Part shown: piece by piece, positions 15,885 through 23,641 of the stretch | Position numbering within the stretch: the stretch's first letter is position 1 | Layout of the letters: every line of letters begins with the position of its first letter | Source: Nocardia brasiliensis IFM 10847 | Lineage (GTDB): Bacteria; Actinomycetota; Actinomycetes; Mycobacteriales; Mycobacteriaceae | Assembly (NCBI RefSeq): GCF_000710915.1 | Contig: NZ_BAUA01000068.1 | Coordinates: 1 to 35,624, forward strand | Direction: 5' to 3' | Length of the DNA stretch: 35,624 nucleotides | Notes under the pieces: model-generated | Database searches by the model: none | Seen by the model: the letters and a program-made list of their open reading frames with translations, nothing else | Told to the model about the DNA's origin: nothing | Program-made: the position numbers and the translations under genes

Positions 15885-16574
15885 GTGCAGATCACCGAGT
15901 TCAGTGTTTTCGGGCTGCGATCTGCGGTCATCGACCTGCGAACGCGGGGAAATCCGTTGACGGTCCGGCTGTTTCCGATGGTGCATATCGGCCGGCGCGA
16001 GTTCTATCTGGCGGTGGCCGAGCAGCTGCGCGCCTGCGATGTGATCGTTTCCGAGGGCGCCGATACGCCTAGTTCCACCGGCCGCGCGATCATCCTCGCC
16101 ATGCGCCTGACCTTTCAGCGTGCGGCCCGCACGCTGGTGTACCAGGACATCGACCATGCCGCCCTCGGTGTACCGGTCGTCTGGCCCGAGAGCAACTCCC
16201 GCGGCAGACAGCGGATGCCGTTCCTGTCGTTTCTCGACATGCTGCTGCTGACCCCCTACTTCGTGGTGGTCATGGCGTTCGGCGGCCGAGGTTGGTTGCT
16301 GCGCAACACGTTCGAGGTCTACGACAACACCGAGGTGCGCCTGCGGCTGATGAACAAGACCTTCCTGCACGACCGTGACAAGGCCCTGATCGCCGCGCTG
16401 ACGAAGCTGCACACCGCGCGTCACGACCGCGCCGAGGTGATCGCCGTCGTGTACGGCGCGGCGCATATGCCCGCCGTGATCGCCGCGCTGCACACCGCTT
16501 TCGGCTATCGCGCGGTGAGCGCCGACTGGTTGACGGTCTTCGACGCGGCCATGCCGTACCGCTCGGTCGACTGA
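15885..16574 (+). CDS. TraB/PrgY (TIKI-like) family protein
   Basis: The 229-residue product matches the TraB/PrgY/GumN superfamily: VHIGRREFY (His34), CDVIVSEGAD (Glu57), a mid-protein hydrophobic helix (about 115-133), NKTFLHDRDKALIAAL, and VVYGAAHMPAVI (His194). In the TIKI relatives these form a metal protease, while in bacteria such proteins inhibit pheromone or are uncharacterised. The GTG start follows a GGGGAGG site and replaces a longer Arg/Gly-rich frame beginning at 15819. No signal peptide is visible; one internal membrane helix suggests membrane anchoring. Role here unknown. Confidence 0.8.
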   Translation: MQITEFSVFGLRSAVIDLRTRGNPLTVRLFPMVHIGRREFYLAVAEQLRACDVIVSEGADTPSSTGRAIILAMRLTFQRAARTLVYQDIDHAALGVPVVWPESNSRGRQRMPFLSFLDMLLLTPYFVVVMAFGGRGWLLRNTFEVYDNTEVRLRLMNKTFLHDRDKALIAALTKLHTARHDRAEVIAVVYGAAHMPAVIAALHTAFGYRAVSADWLTVFDAAMPYRSVD

Positions 16575-16590
16575 CGCACCGGTGAACGGC

Positions 16591-16621
16591 TTGACCCTGA
16601 CGCAACGTCAGGGTTGCAGGC
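16591..16621 (+). promoter_or_regulatory. MerR-type promoter of the hydrolase-MerR unit
   Basis: TTGACC (16591-16596) is separated by 19 bases from a poor -10 (GCAGGC). The spacer is covered by the perfect dyad ACCCTGACG-CAA-CGTCAGGGT (16594-16614). Over-long spacers with a centred dyad are specific to MerR regulators. Predicted transcription would start at or next to the hydrolase ATG (16630), giving a leaderless mRNA. Confidence 0.75.
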
Positions 16622-16629
16622 TTGTTCCC

Positions 16630-17532
16630 ATGACCAACCGCACCTCTGCGACCCAACCTGCTCCGCCGATCGGCGAGTTCCAAGAGATCGACGGCCGCCG
16701 CCTCTTCGCGCACCGGTCGGGCAGCGGCGGACCGGCCGTCGTGTTCCTGCCGGGTGCCGGCGCGGTCGGGTTGGACTATTTCACTGTGCAACAACAGGTT
16801 TCGCGGATCACCACGGCGGTGCTGTATGACCGCGGCGGCACCGGCTACAGCGATCCGCGGCCGCTGCCGCGCACCGCCGCCGCGGTGGCCACCGAACTGC
16901 GGGCACTGCTGCACGCCCAGCACATCGCCGGCCCCTACGTTTTCGCGGCGCATTCACTCGGCGGCGCCTATGCGTATCGGTTCGCGCAGTTGTTCCCGCA
17001 CGAGGTCGCCGGATTGGTGTGGCTGGACGCCTTTCATCACGACTGGGACGACTTCATGCCGCCCGCAATGAGTCTGGCCGCCACCGAACGAGCCGCACCC
17101 GATCCAGCGCACCTCGACCGACTGCGCCCGGTCGTGCACGAGATGAACACCGAGCTGTTGGCCGACTACCCGGCCCACCTGCGCGACCCACTGCTCGAGG
17201 CGAAGACGAGCGACGAATGGCTCAGCTTCGGCCTCGCCGAGCGCACCGCGCTGACCGGGCTCGCGGCCGAACTGCGCGCCGGACCGCCGCTGCCGGACGT
17301 CCCGGTGATCGCGCTGACCGTGCTGGGCACCGATCCCGCCCAACAGTTGCCGTGGGAGGAGGTGAACGCCGCCAAGACCCGCATGGACGCCGCCCTGGTG
17401 CGCTCGGTCTCGCACGGGGAACAGCGCATCCTCACCGACACCTTCCACCACCGGCTGTGCTTCGACCGCCCCGATGCCGTGGTCCAGGCGGTCCGTGACG
17501 TGCTCGACCGGGTGGCTCACCGCGCCCCCTAG
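16630..17532 (+). CDS. Alpha/beta hydrolase
   Basis: The 300-residue protein has the Abhydrolase_1 fold: oxyanion loop VVFLPGAGAVG (around 41-44), the YDRGGTGYSDP loop, nucleophile elbow AAHSLGGAYAY (Ser109), and a plausible C-terminal His in SVSHGEQRIL. A lid insert lies around residues 135-215. No signal peptide. The ATG was chosen over an upstream GTG at 16582, which would put the operator inside the gene. It forms a unit with the MerR gene 35 bases downstream, so its substrate or product may be the MerR effector. Substrate unknown. Confidence 0.9.
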   Translation: MTNRTSATQPAPPIGEFQEIDGRRLFAHRSGSGGPAVVFLPGAGAVGLDYFTVQQQVSRITTAVLYDRGGTGYSDPRPLPRTAAAVATELRALLHAQHIAGPYVFAAHSLGGAYAYRFAQLFPHEVAGLVWLDAFHHDWDDFMPPAMSLAATERAAPDPAHLDRLRPVVHEMNTELLADYPAHLRDPLLEAKTSDEWLSFGLAERTALTGLAAELRAGPPLPDVPVIALTVLGTDPAQQLPWEEVNAAKTRMDAALVRSVSHGEQRILTDTFHHRLCFDRPDAVVQAVRDVLDRVAHRAP

Positions 17533-17567
17533 ACTCGGCACCGCATCCCGCGAAATCTAGGAGGCAG

Positions 17568-18305
17568 GTGCTCACGATCGGCCAACTGGCGGCCACCGCC
17601 GGTGTCACCGTGCGCACCGTGCGCCACTACCACCAGATCGGCTTGCTGCCCGAGCCCGAGCGGGACGGCTCCGGCTACCGTCGTTACCGTCCGCAAGCGG
17701 CAGTGGATCTGATCCGGATCAGAACTCTCGCGGATGCCGGTGTGCCGTTGGCGCGGATCGACGCGCTGCTGCACGCGCCACCCGCCGAATTCGCCTCGGC
17801 CATCACCGATATCGATCAGGCCTTGCAGAGCAAGATCGACGAGTTGAGCGAATACCGCCGCCGCATCGCCGAATTGGCGGGCGGGGAAAAGCTCGTTCTG
17901 CCGCCCGAGGTGGTCGACATCCTGGACCGGATGCGCCGCCTCGGGATCAGCGAACAGCGGGTCCGGCTCGAACGCGACTCGTGGATCCTGATGCAAGCCC
18001 TCGACCCCGGCCTGCTGCCTCGGCGGGTCCAGGAGAAGAACGCCGGTCTCGACGATCCCGAGACCGTGCGGCTCTACCTCGCCGCCGATCAAGCGGCGGA
18101 GTGGGATCCGCGCGATCCCCGCCTGGACCGGCTCATCGAAGATCTGGACGCCTGGGCGATCGAGCACGAACAGGACGCCGGACAGCCGGGCTACCTGAAA
18201 CTGGTGACCGCCCAGATCTCCGAGGCGGCACCGGCGTGGCAGCGGGTGCTCGAGGTCTTGGCGCACCGCGCGACGCAGCGGCGAAACACTGTGCTCGACA
18301 GCTGA
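17568..18305 (+). CDS. MerR family transcriptional regulator
   Basis: The 245-residue protein starts MLTIGQLAATAGVTVRTVRH YHQIGLLPEP, the MerR winged helix (1-70), followed by the dimerising coil (IDQALQSKIDELSEYRRRIA) and a ~130-residue acidic helical effector domain (DPETVRLYLAADQAAEWDP). GTG start with AGGAGG just upstream. There are no cysteine clusters for metal sensing, so an organic effector is more likely. It probably acts on the 19-bp-spacer promoter in front of the upstream hydrolase, forming an autoregulated pair. Confidence 0.92.
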   Translation: MLTIGQLAATAGVTVRTVRHYHQIGLLPEPERDGSGYRRYRPQAAVDLIRIRTLADAGVPLARIDALLHAPPAEFASAITDIDQALQSKIDELSEYRRRIAELAGGEKLVLPPEVVDILDRMRRLGISEQRVRLERDSWILMQALDPGLLPRRVQEKNAGLDDPETVRLYLAADQAAEWDPRDPRLDRLIEDLDAWAIEHEQDAGQPGYLKLVTAQISEAAPAWQRVLEVLAHRATQRRNTVLDS

Positions 18306-18313
18306 ATACGTCG

Positions 18314-18826
18314 CTATTGCGAGCTGTCGGCCGTGGCGCGCGGCGCGGGTTCCTCGCGCATCCGCTCCGGCCGCAGGACCAGCGCGATGATCACGACGAA
18401 CGCGGCGAGGGCGGTGCCGGTGCGCAGATAGTGGAAGAAATCCCAGCGGGTGAGGATCGAAAGGTAATCGGCCGGTGCGCCTTCCACCGCCCAACGGTTG
18501 ATCTGGTGATTGATCGGCACATTCCCCAGCCGGGTGACGAGGAACGATCCCACGACCAGCGCGCCCGCCCCGGCGGCGAGAGTCCGCGCCCGGCCGCGTA
18601 GCAGTACCGCCAATCCGAAGCAGCTCAACCCGGCAGCCGCCATGGTGATCTGCATGCTGACGCTGTTGTTCTTCATCAGCTCGGTGTGGAAATCCAGCCG
18701 CATCTGCAACGGCACCCGATGGAAGGTCGGCGCGAGATTGGCTGCGCCGTAACCGAATGCACCGGCCAACAGCCCGGTGGCGAGCAGCGCCAGCGCCCGC
18801 ACGCAACGCACGACGGACTCACTCAT
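18314..18826 (-). CDS. DUF1772 membrane protein (anthrone-oxygenase-like)
   Basis: The 170-residue protein has four hydrophobic helices (about 10-30, 58-76, 80-98 and 136-152) and the family signature NVPINHQINRW at about 104-114. DUF1772 includes fungal anthrone oxygenases, but bacterial members are mostly of unknown function. Its start overlaps the stop of the SnoaL-like gene by ATGA, so the two are translationally coupled. The pair is divergent from a TetR regulator, which probably represses it. It is convergent with the MerR gene across 8 bases. Confidence 0.85.
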   Translation of the reverse strand: MSESVVRCVRALALLATGLLAGAFGYGAANLAPTFHRVPLQMRLDFHTELMKNNSVSMQITMAAAGLSCFGLAVLLRGRARTLAAGAGALVVGSFLVTRLGNVPINHQINRWAVEGAPADYLSILTRWDFFHYLRTGTALAAFVVIIALVLRPERMREEPAPRATADSSQ

Positions 18827-19215
18827 GCGGCCGGAACCGTCCGGGTGAGTTGTTCGGCCCGCCGCAGCCTGCCGTCGGGCGCGAACTCACCGAACATGAA
18901 GACCTCGGTGGTGACGAGATCCGCCTTGCGCAGCTGCGCGTGGATGGTCATCCGGGCGGCGAAACGCGCGCCGTCCGCCACCGCTTCGTGGACTTCGAAA
19001 CGGTAGTGGCGCAGGTTCTTTCGCACGGGGCGCAGATGCGCGACCAAACGGTCGCGGTCGAGCCGGACACCGTCGGCGACCTGCACGATGTCACGCGTGT
19101 GGAAACGATCGATCACCTCGGCGGGATCGTTGTCCGGATCCACGGCCGCGGCGGTGTAGGCAGTGAAGAAGTCGGTGAGCAGTTGTTCGGGCTCGCGACT
19201 CGGTGCGGGGTTCAT
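18823..19215 (-). CDS. SnoaL-like / NTF2-fold protein
   Basis: This 130-residue protein has the cone-shaped alpha+beta fold of SnoaL-like proteins: LLTDFFTAYTAAAVDPDNDP, FHTRDIVQVADGVRLDRDRL, strands HYRFEVHEAVADGARFAARM, and VFMFGEFAPDGRLRRAEQLT. Such proteins act as cyclases, isomerases or hydrolases, or bind small ligands. It is the first gene of the two-gene unit with the DUF1772 protein (ATGA overlap). No catalytic set can be assigned. The start at ATG faces the TetR gene. Confidence 0.82.
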   Translation of the reverse strand: MNPAPSREPEQLLTDFFTAYTAAAVDPDNDPAEVIDRFHTRDIVQVADGVRLDRDRLVAHLRPVRKNLRHYRFEVHEAVADGARFAARMTIHAQLRKADLVTTEVFMFGEFAPDGRLRRAEQLTRTVPAA

Positions 19216-19235
19216 AGCACTCCAGCAGTAGAATT

Positions 19236-19289
19236 CTTACAATGCTGTAAAGGCTAGATCAGTCGGATCAACTTTGACAAGGATGTAAG
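19236..19289. promoter_or_regulatory. Twin TetR operators between the divergent genes
   Basis: Two copies of CTTACA-N4-TGTAAG are present. The first reads CTTACA-ATGC-TGTAAA (19236-19251), the second TTGACA-AGGA-TGTAAG (19274-19289). Centres are 38 bp apart. The second overlaps the AAGGA ribosome-binding site of the TetR gene, which would give tight autorepression. Confidence 0.65.
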
Positions 19290-19292
19290 ATT

Positions 19293-19868
19293 TTGACCGA
19301 GGCGAGAGCGAAACGGCGCGCGGACGCCGAGCGCAGCAGGGCCGACATCCTGGCGGCCGCGACTCGTCTACTCGCCGAACGGCCGGAGGTCGGTCTGGCG
19401 GCCATCGCCGCCGCGGCCGGGGTCACCCGCCAGACGGTGTACGCACACTTCGCCTCGCGAGAAGAACTGCTCCACGCGGTCATCGATCACACGACGACAC
19501 AGGCCATCGCCGCGATGGACGCCGCGGACCTCGAAAGCGGTACCGCGACAGCGGCACTGCTGCGCATGCTGGACGTCGGCTGGCAGTTCTTCCGGCAGTC
19601 CCCCGGGCCCGAACTCCTCGGCGCGTTCGCGCCCCAGCGCGACCGCGAGCGCCACGTCCCGGTCGAAGACCGGCTCCTGAAACTGATCCGGCGCGGACAC
19701 CGCACCGGTGAATTCGACCGCACCGCCACCGCGGAATGGCTGGTCGCGGCCATCATCGCGGTGAGCCACGCGGCGGGCGAGCAGGTCCGCAGCGACCGCA
19801 TGTCACTGGAGCAAGCCCAAGAGACGTTGCGCCACACCGTGCTTCGGCTGGTGCGCGCAGCGGGATAG
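19293..19868 (+). CDS. TetR/AcrR family transcriptional regulator
   Basis: The 191-residue repressor has the HTH GLAAIAAAAGVTRQTVYAHF with the following ASREELLHAV, then a helical ligand domain. The only available start is TTG (19293); no ATG or GTG exists before the HTH, and AAGGA lies 9 bases upstream. It is divergent from the SnoaL-DUF1772 pair, and twin operators lie between them, so it probably controls both directions. Effector unknown. Confidence 0.9.
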   Translation: MTEARAKRRADAERSRADILAAATRLLAERPEVGLAAIAAAAGVTRQTVYAHFASREELLHAVIDHTTTQAIAAMDAADLESGTATAALLRMLDVGWQFFRQSPGPELLGAFAPQRDRERHVPVEDRLLKLIRRGHRTGEFDRTATAEWLVAAIIAVSHAAGEQVRSDRMSLEQAQETLRHTVLRLVRAAG

Positions 19869-19991
19869 GCACCGACGTCTCCACGTCCGAAGCGGCCGAT
19901 CACCGTGCGGCGCCGGCGGTCGCCATCTGTGACCGCGGCGGTCAGCACCCGCGCAGGCCGCTGGTGACCAGCGTGCTGCTACTTTCCGAGC

Positions 19992-20477
19992 ATGCAGGAA
20001 GGACCCGGAAACGACGACGCCAGGATTACCGCCGTCGCCGCGCTGGCGACCCTGGCTCGCAGCATCGACGTCCGCGATCGCGCCGACGCCGGACACGCCC
20101 TGGCCGCGTTCGCCGAAATGGCCGAAGCGCAGGCGGTTTTGGCGGTCCTGCTCCTCGATGACGAAAACACCTTCGTCACCCTGACGACGGCCGAGGCCCT
20201 TCTGCGCCGCAAAGACACCCACGGTCTCGCCGCGGTGGCCGCCGCCTTCGCCACGGCCGACAGCACGCAATCCGAATGGCTGGGTACCGCCGTCCACGAC
20301 GTCTACGGCGTGTACGCCGCTGACCGCGATATCGCCGTCGGTCTCTGCACGTCCCTCACGAATCACCCGGACCCGGAAACCCGTTCCGGGGCAAACGACT
20401 TGATCGTCATACTGCGCGGCATCACGCCGATACTGCATCCCATGAAGGATGCTTCGCCGCCCACCGCGAGGTCATGA
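19992..20477 (+). CDS. Helical-repeat (HEAT-like) protein
   Basis: The 161-residue protein is almost all helix, with repeated ~33-residue Ala-rich pairs (ITAVAALATLARSIDVRDRA, DAGHALAAFAEMAEAQAVLA, VTLTTAEALLRRKDTHGLAA) like a HEAT/Armadillo scaffold. No catalytic motif, signal or membrane segment. The ATG is followed by an acidic N terminus (MQEGPGNDDAR). It stands alone between the TetR and the isomerase-fold gene. A protein-protein adaptor is a reasonable guess; nothing more can be said. Confidence 0.68.
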   Translation: MQEGPGNDDARITAVAALATLARSIDVRDRADAGHALAAFAEMAEAQAVLAVLLLDDENTFVTLTTAEALLRRKDTHGLAAVAAAFATADSTQSEWLGTAVHDVYGVYAADRDIAVGLCTSLTNHPDPETRSGANDLIVILRGITPILHPMKDASPPTARS

Positions 20478-20625
20478 GAACTTCGGTCGGCAAGCCGCGC
20501 GATGCGGCCTTCGTGTACCTCGGGCGGTCCCGGGCACGCCGGTCGGCGCTGGTGAGTGCGCGATCTGGCGGCGATGGCCGAAATCGGTTCGCACTGCCCC
20601 GGGTGGAGTTCAGTAAGGTGCGAGC

Positions 20626-21273
20626 ATGCCCGCACCGACCGATCCCCGTTCTCCCGTAACCGCAGACGACCTGGACCTGATCGTGCGGTTGTCGGTGGCG
20701 GTGCTGCGCGCGGTGCCGCAGGCCGCATGGGACGAGCAGGCCGGAACGCTGGAGTGGAGCCGCTGGGAAACCGTCGAACACCTCGGCGACGACTTCTTCG
20801 CGTACGCCGTGCAAATGGGGCCCAGCACTCCCCCGTTGACCGGTCACGTGCCCTTCACCGCAACGCGCCGGCGAGCGGGCGGCCCGGCCAATTCCGTACA
20901 CGCCGAACGCGATTGCGGGCCCGCGGGCCTGTTGCAGACGTTGGAGGCGACCGGCGCACTGCTGAGCGCCATGGTGCGTATGAAGCCGCCGCAGACCCGC
21001 GCCTTCCACGTCTACGGAGTCTCGGACCCGGAAGGGTTCGCCGCCATGGGCATCGTCGAAGCCTTGGTGCACACCCACGACCTCGTCCGAGGACTCGACC
21101 TTCCCTGGAACCCGCCCGCCGACCTGTGCGCGCGAGTCCTCACCCGCCTGTTCCCGGATGCCCCGACCGAAACCGAACCGTGGACCACGCTCCTGTGGGC
21201 CACCGGCCGGGCCGATCTGCCGAGCCGCCCGACCCTGACGAAATGGCGCTGGGACGGCACACCGCGCGACTGA
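20626..21273 (+). CDS. Maleylpyruvate isomerase/DinB-fold protein
   Basis: The 215-residue protein belongs to the mycothiol-dependent maleylpyruvate isomerase N-terminal-like group. Likely metal ligands are His52 in WSRWETVEHLGDDFF and Glu145/His149/His151 in MGIVEALVHTHDLVRGLDLP. Members carry out thiol-dependent conjugation or isomerisation, which suits a mycothiol-producing actinobacterium. ATG start without a strong ribosome-binding site. The carboxy-terminal end (WTTLLWATGRADLPSRP) also fits the family. The actual substrate is unknown. Confidence 0.8.
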   Translation: MPAPTDPRSPVTADDLDLIVRLSVAVLRAVPQAAWDEQAGTLEWSRWETVEHLGDDFFAYAVQMGPSTPPLTGHVPFTATRRRAGGPANSVHAERDCGPAGLLQTLEATGALLSAMVRMKPPQTRAFHVYGVSDPEGFAAMGIVEALVHTHDLVRGLDLPWNPPADLCARVLTRLFPDAPTETEPWTTLLWATGRADLPSRPTLTKWRWDGTPRD

Positions 21274-21281
21274 CCGCCGAT

Positions 21282-21435
21282 TCATTTCTCCGGCGGTACT
21301 TGCGGAAGTTGTTGCACACCAGGCAAATACCTGGACTCCGGGCGATCCCCGAACAGGTAATCGCGGTAGTCGGTCAAATACGCGGCCAGCTCGACTCGAT
21401 CGCAGCTCGAACTCGATCCAGAACCGCCGCACCAT
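21282..21435 (-). pseudogene. Possible small-gene relic broken by a tandem duplication
   Basis: A start-like frame MVRRFWIEFELRSS (from 21435) changes into another frame that reads VELAAYLTDYRDYLFGDRPE and ends PQVPPEK. The break is an imperfect tandem copy: 16 bases at 21387-21402 and 16 at 21403-21418. Removing one copy restores a ~45-codon frame. I do not recognise the family for certain. It may be chance, so it is given low confidence. Confidence 0.3.
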
Positions 21436-21523
21436 GGCCACACCAGCCCCCCTTCCACAGCCGCCGCCCCGACGATTCCAGCCGCATCCGGGCCGCACCA
21501 CCCGATATTCGCGACTGGGCGCG

Positions 21524-21586
21524 TGATCACCAGGTCATGGTGGCGGCGTCCTCTCGGCCGATGCCGCAACCATGACCTGGTGATCA
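21524..21586. repeat. Large inverted repeat
   Basis: Two 24-base arms (21524-21547 and 21563-21586) match as reverse complements with one mismatch and enclose a 15-base spacer. Each arm contains TGATCACCAGGTCATGGT or its complement. It sits between the relic at 21282-21435 and the ImmA/IrrE gene. It is too long for a routine operator and has no T tract. It may be a mobile-element end, recombination scar or cruciform. Confidence 0.7.
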
Positions 21587-21709
21587 TTCGCGCACCGGCC
21601 GGTCACGGCGGCCCTGGCCAGCGATCTCGCCGCAATCGCCGACTTCCGGCAGTCGGACGGCAGCGCGCGGCGCTGGACAAGGCGAACCATCGGCGGCAAA
21701 GATGGCTGC

Positions 21710-22210
21710 ATGTTCCGACGCGCCGGTGTCGACCCCGCGGTCGAACAAGTACGACAGCTGGCGGCGTCGCTGGAGGTGCCACGGCCGTGGCAGCTGACGA
21801 CTTTCGTGGCACACGTGGCGCAACGGGTGGGCAAGCCGATTCTGGTTGTTCCGCAACAGGATCTGACCACGGGTGGATTTCCGTGCGGACTCGTCGTCGA
21901 ACGCGCCGACGATATCGTCATCGCCTACGACGCGGCCAGCACCGGCTATCACACCGACCACATCGTGATGCACGAGATCGCCCACCTGTTGCTCGACCAC
22001 GCCGGATTCGTCGCGCCGGGCGCGCGGCACCGGACCCTCGCCGCGCTGTTCCCCGATCTGGAACTCGACAGCGTACTGCGAGTGCTCGCGCGCAGCGACT
22101 ACGACGACGTCGACGAGAGCCAGGCCGAACTGTTCGCCTCCATGCTGATGTCCGACGTCGATATCGAACGGCCGCGTTCGGTGCTCGGCCGCTTGCTTTT
22201 TCGACGCTGA
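21710..22210 (+). CDS. ImmA/IrrE family metallopeptidase
   Basis: The 166-residue protein has a compact zincin motif HEIAHLLLDH (His88, Glu89, His92) and a downstream acidic helix with a third-ligand candidate (ESQAELFASML, Glu136 or Glu140). ImmA and IrrE-type peptidases cleave or sense HTH repressors. In actinobacteria the family usually neighbours an XRE regulator and a MAB_1171c-type membrane protein. Here the membrane partner follows after 12 bases, but no HTH gene is adjacent. Starts at ATG; the upstream spacer holds a relic and a large inverted repeat. Target unknown. Confidence 0.85.
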   Translation: MFRRAGVDPAVEQVRQLAASLEVPRPWQLTTFVAHVAQRVGKPILVVPQQDLTTGGFPCGLVVERADDIVIAYDAASTGYHTDHIVMHEIAHLLLDHAGFVAPGARHRTLAALFPDLELDSVLRVLARSDYDDVDESQAELFASMLMSDVDIERPRSVLGRLLFRR

Positions 22211-22222
22211 GTCCCCTGCGCG

Positions 22223-23395
22223 ATGTTCACCTCGACGCTGCCCACCGCAGTAACGCTGCCCACCGTGCTCGCGGCCTGCCTGTTGCTCGCCGGTCGCCTG
22301 GTCGGCCTGTTCAGCACCGAACTCGACCGGCATGTCACCATCGCGTTCGGCTGCCTGGTCGCCACGGCGACCACCCGGGAACCGACGGTATGCCGTCTGC
22401 TCAGCGAGCTGTCCGGCGGCCGGCTCACCGAAAGGTTGCTCCTCGAACTCGGGGCCATCGGTTTCAATGTCGGCTATGCGGCCGGGCTGTTGATCGGGAC
22501 CGCACTGCTGCACCGTTCCCGATCGCCGCGTGTCTGCTACGGGCTGGCCGTCGTATTCAGCGCTGCGGCACTGTGTTTCAGCACCTTCGGGGAAGGGGAC
22601 GGCACGATCTTCGAGCGCACCGGATGGGCACAGTTCGGCTACTGGCTGTGCACCGCGCCGATCGGCACCGCGATGGCGGTGATTGTGATTCGGGCCGCGG
22701 GCGCCGAACTGCGTAGGCAGGTCGAGCGTAGGGACGCCGCAATGTATGTGGCGATCCTGCTCGCAGGCGTCGTGGTGCTCGCACGCATCGTGGCGACCAT
22801 CGCCGCGTCAGCCGTCCGGATCACCGTGCCGCACAACTCCTTCACCGATGTCCAGTCCGAAATAGATCGCAACGGAGTGTTTTTCGTTCTCGTCCTGTGC
22901 ATGGGATTGACGCTGATCGCCATCATCGCCGCGGCCCGCAGCCGGATGGGCGTGGACGATCTGACCCGGCACCGAAAAGCGCTGCGGCCCCTCTGGCGCG
23001 AACTGACCACCGCGTGTCCGGAGATCGTGCATCACAGTCCGGTACCGCACGGCGTCCAGCCCAACCGATACCTGCTGCACCGCACCGTCATCGAGATCCG
23101 GGACAGCATGCTGGACCTGGCCCGTTACGCGACACCGCATCCGCCCGAGGTCGCCGCCGCCATTTCGAGTGCCGCCCCGGCCGGGCCTGCCTACGACGCA
23201 TTGGATCGTGCCGTCCTGCTCGTGCGCGCCCGCGATGCCAAGGTGCAAGGCGCGGCACCGACCGGACTCCGCCATTTCACCGTCGTGGCCGCCGACAGCC
23301 TCCTCGACGAGGTCACCGAATTGACCGCGCTTGCTCAGCAGTGGAGCGGCGCCGAGGGCATCGCCGCCCGCGTGGCGCAGCCGAGCACGCGGTAG
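22223..23395 (+). CDS. MAB_1171c family membrane protein (DUF6545)
   Basis: The 390-residue protein has about seven hydrophobic helices (15-30, 36-50, 78-96, 105-120, 137-158, 172-196, 218-238) and a C-terminal cytoplasmic domain beginning LRPLWRELTTACPEI, the DUF6545 signature. It is described as a putative transporter in databases but its function is unknown. It starts 12 bases after the ImmA/IrrE stop and should be co-transcribed. The pairing of a peptidase with a 7TM-plus-cytosolic protein suggests a signalling or defence relay rather than transport. Confidence 0.82.
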   Translation: MFTSTLPTAVTLPTVLAACLLLAGRLVGLFSTELDRHVTIAFGCLVATATTREPTVCRLLSELSGGRLTERLLLELGAIGFNVGYAAGLLIGTALLHRSRSPRVCYGLAVVFSAAALCFSTFGEGDGTIFERTGWAQFGYWLCTAPIGTAMAVIVIRAAGAELRRQVERRDAAMYVAILLAGVVVLARIVATIAASAVRITVPHNSFTDVQSEIDRNGVFFVLVLCMGLTLIAIIAAARSRMGVDDLTRHRKALRPLWRELTTACPEIVHHSPVPHGVQPNRYLLHRTVIEIRDSMLDLARYATPHPPEVAAAISSAAPAGPAYDALDRAVLLVRARDAKVQGAAPTGLRHFTVVAADSLLDEVTELTALAQQWSGAEGIAARVAQPSTR

Positions 23396-23641
23396 TGAGT
23401 CAGCACCGCATCATCCATTGCCCGCCCGCGTTACGCGGCCGGAGCCACGGCAGCGCGTCAGCGCCGCATCATCCGGCGCATCAGACCTGCTGTGTGCCAA
23501 CATATTCGAGCATTGGGCTGCGGTTACACCGGGATGACTCCGCGAATTACGCGCATTTCCTAGTCTCGACGGTGGCCCGGCCAGCCGGTCGCGGTTCGAA
23601 CACCGACGACGATCCGTCGTCCTTCTCGAGCGGGAGTTTCG
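23396..23641 (+). promoter_or_regulatory. Upstream region of the small secreted protein gene
   Basis: This 246-base gap has no supportable frame. A TAGTCT -10-like hexamer lies about 75 bases before the small secreted protein gene, and a GGGAG ribosome-binding site lies just before its ATG. A -35 element cannot be chosen with confidence. Confidence 0.4.

Noticed and set aside
20422..21501. 359-codon minus-strand frame
   Set aside because: It runs antisense through the maleylpyruvate-isomerase-fold gene. Only its first ~11 residues (MVRRFWIEFEL) have any protein-like quality and these are treated as part of the relic.
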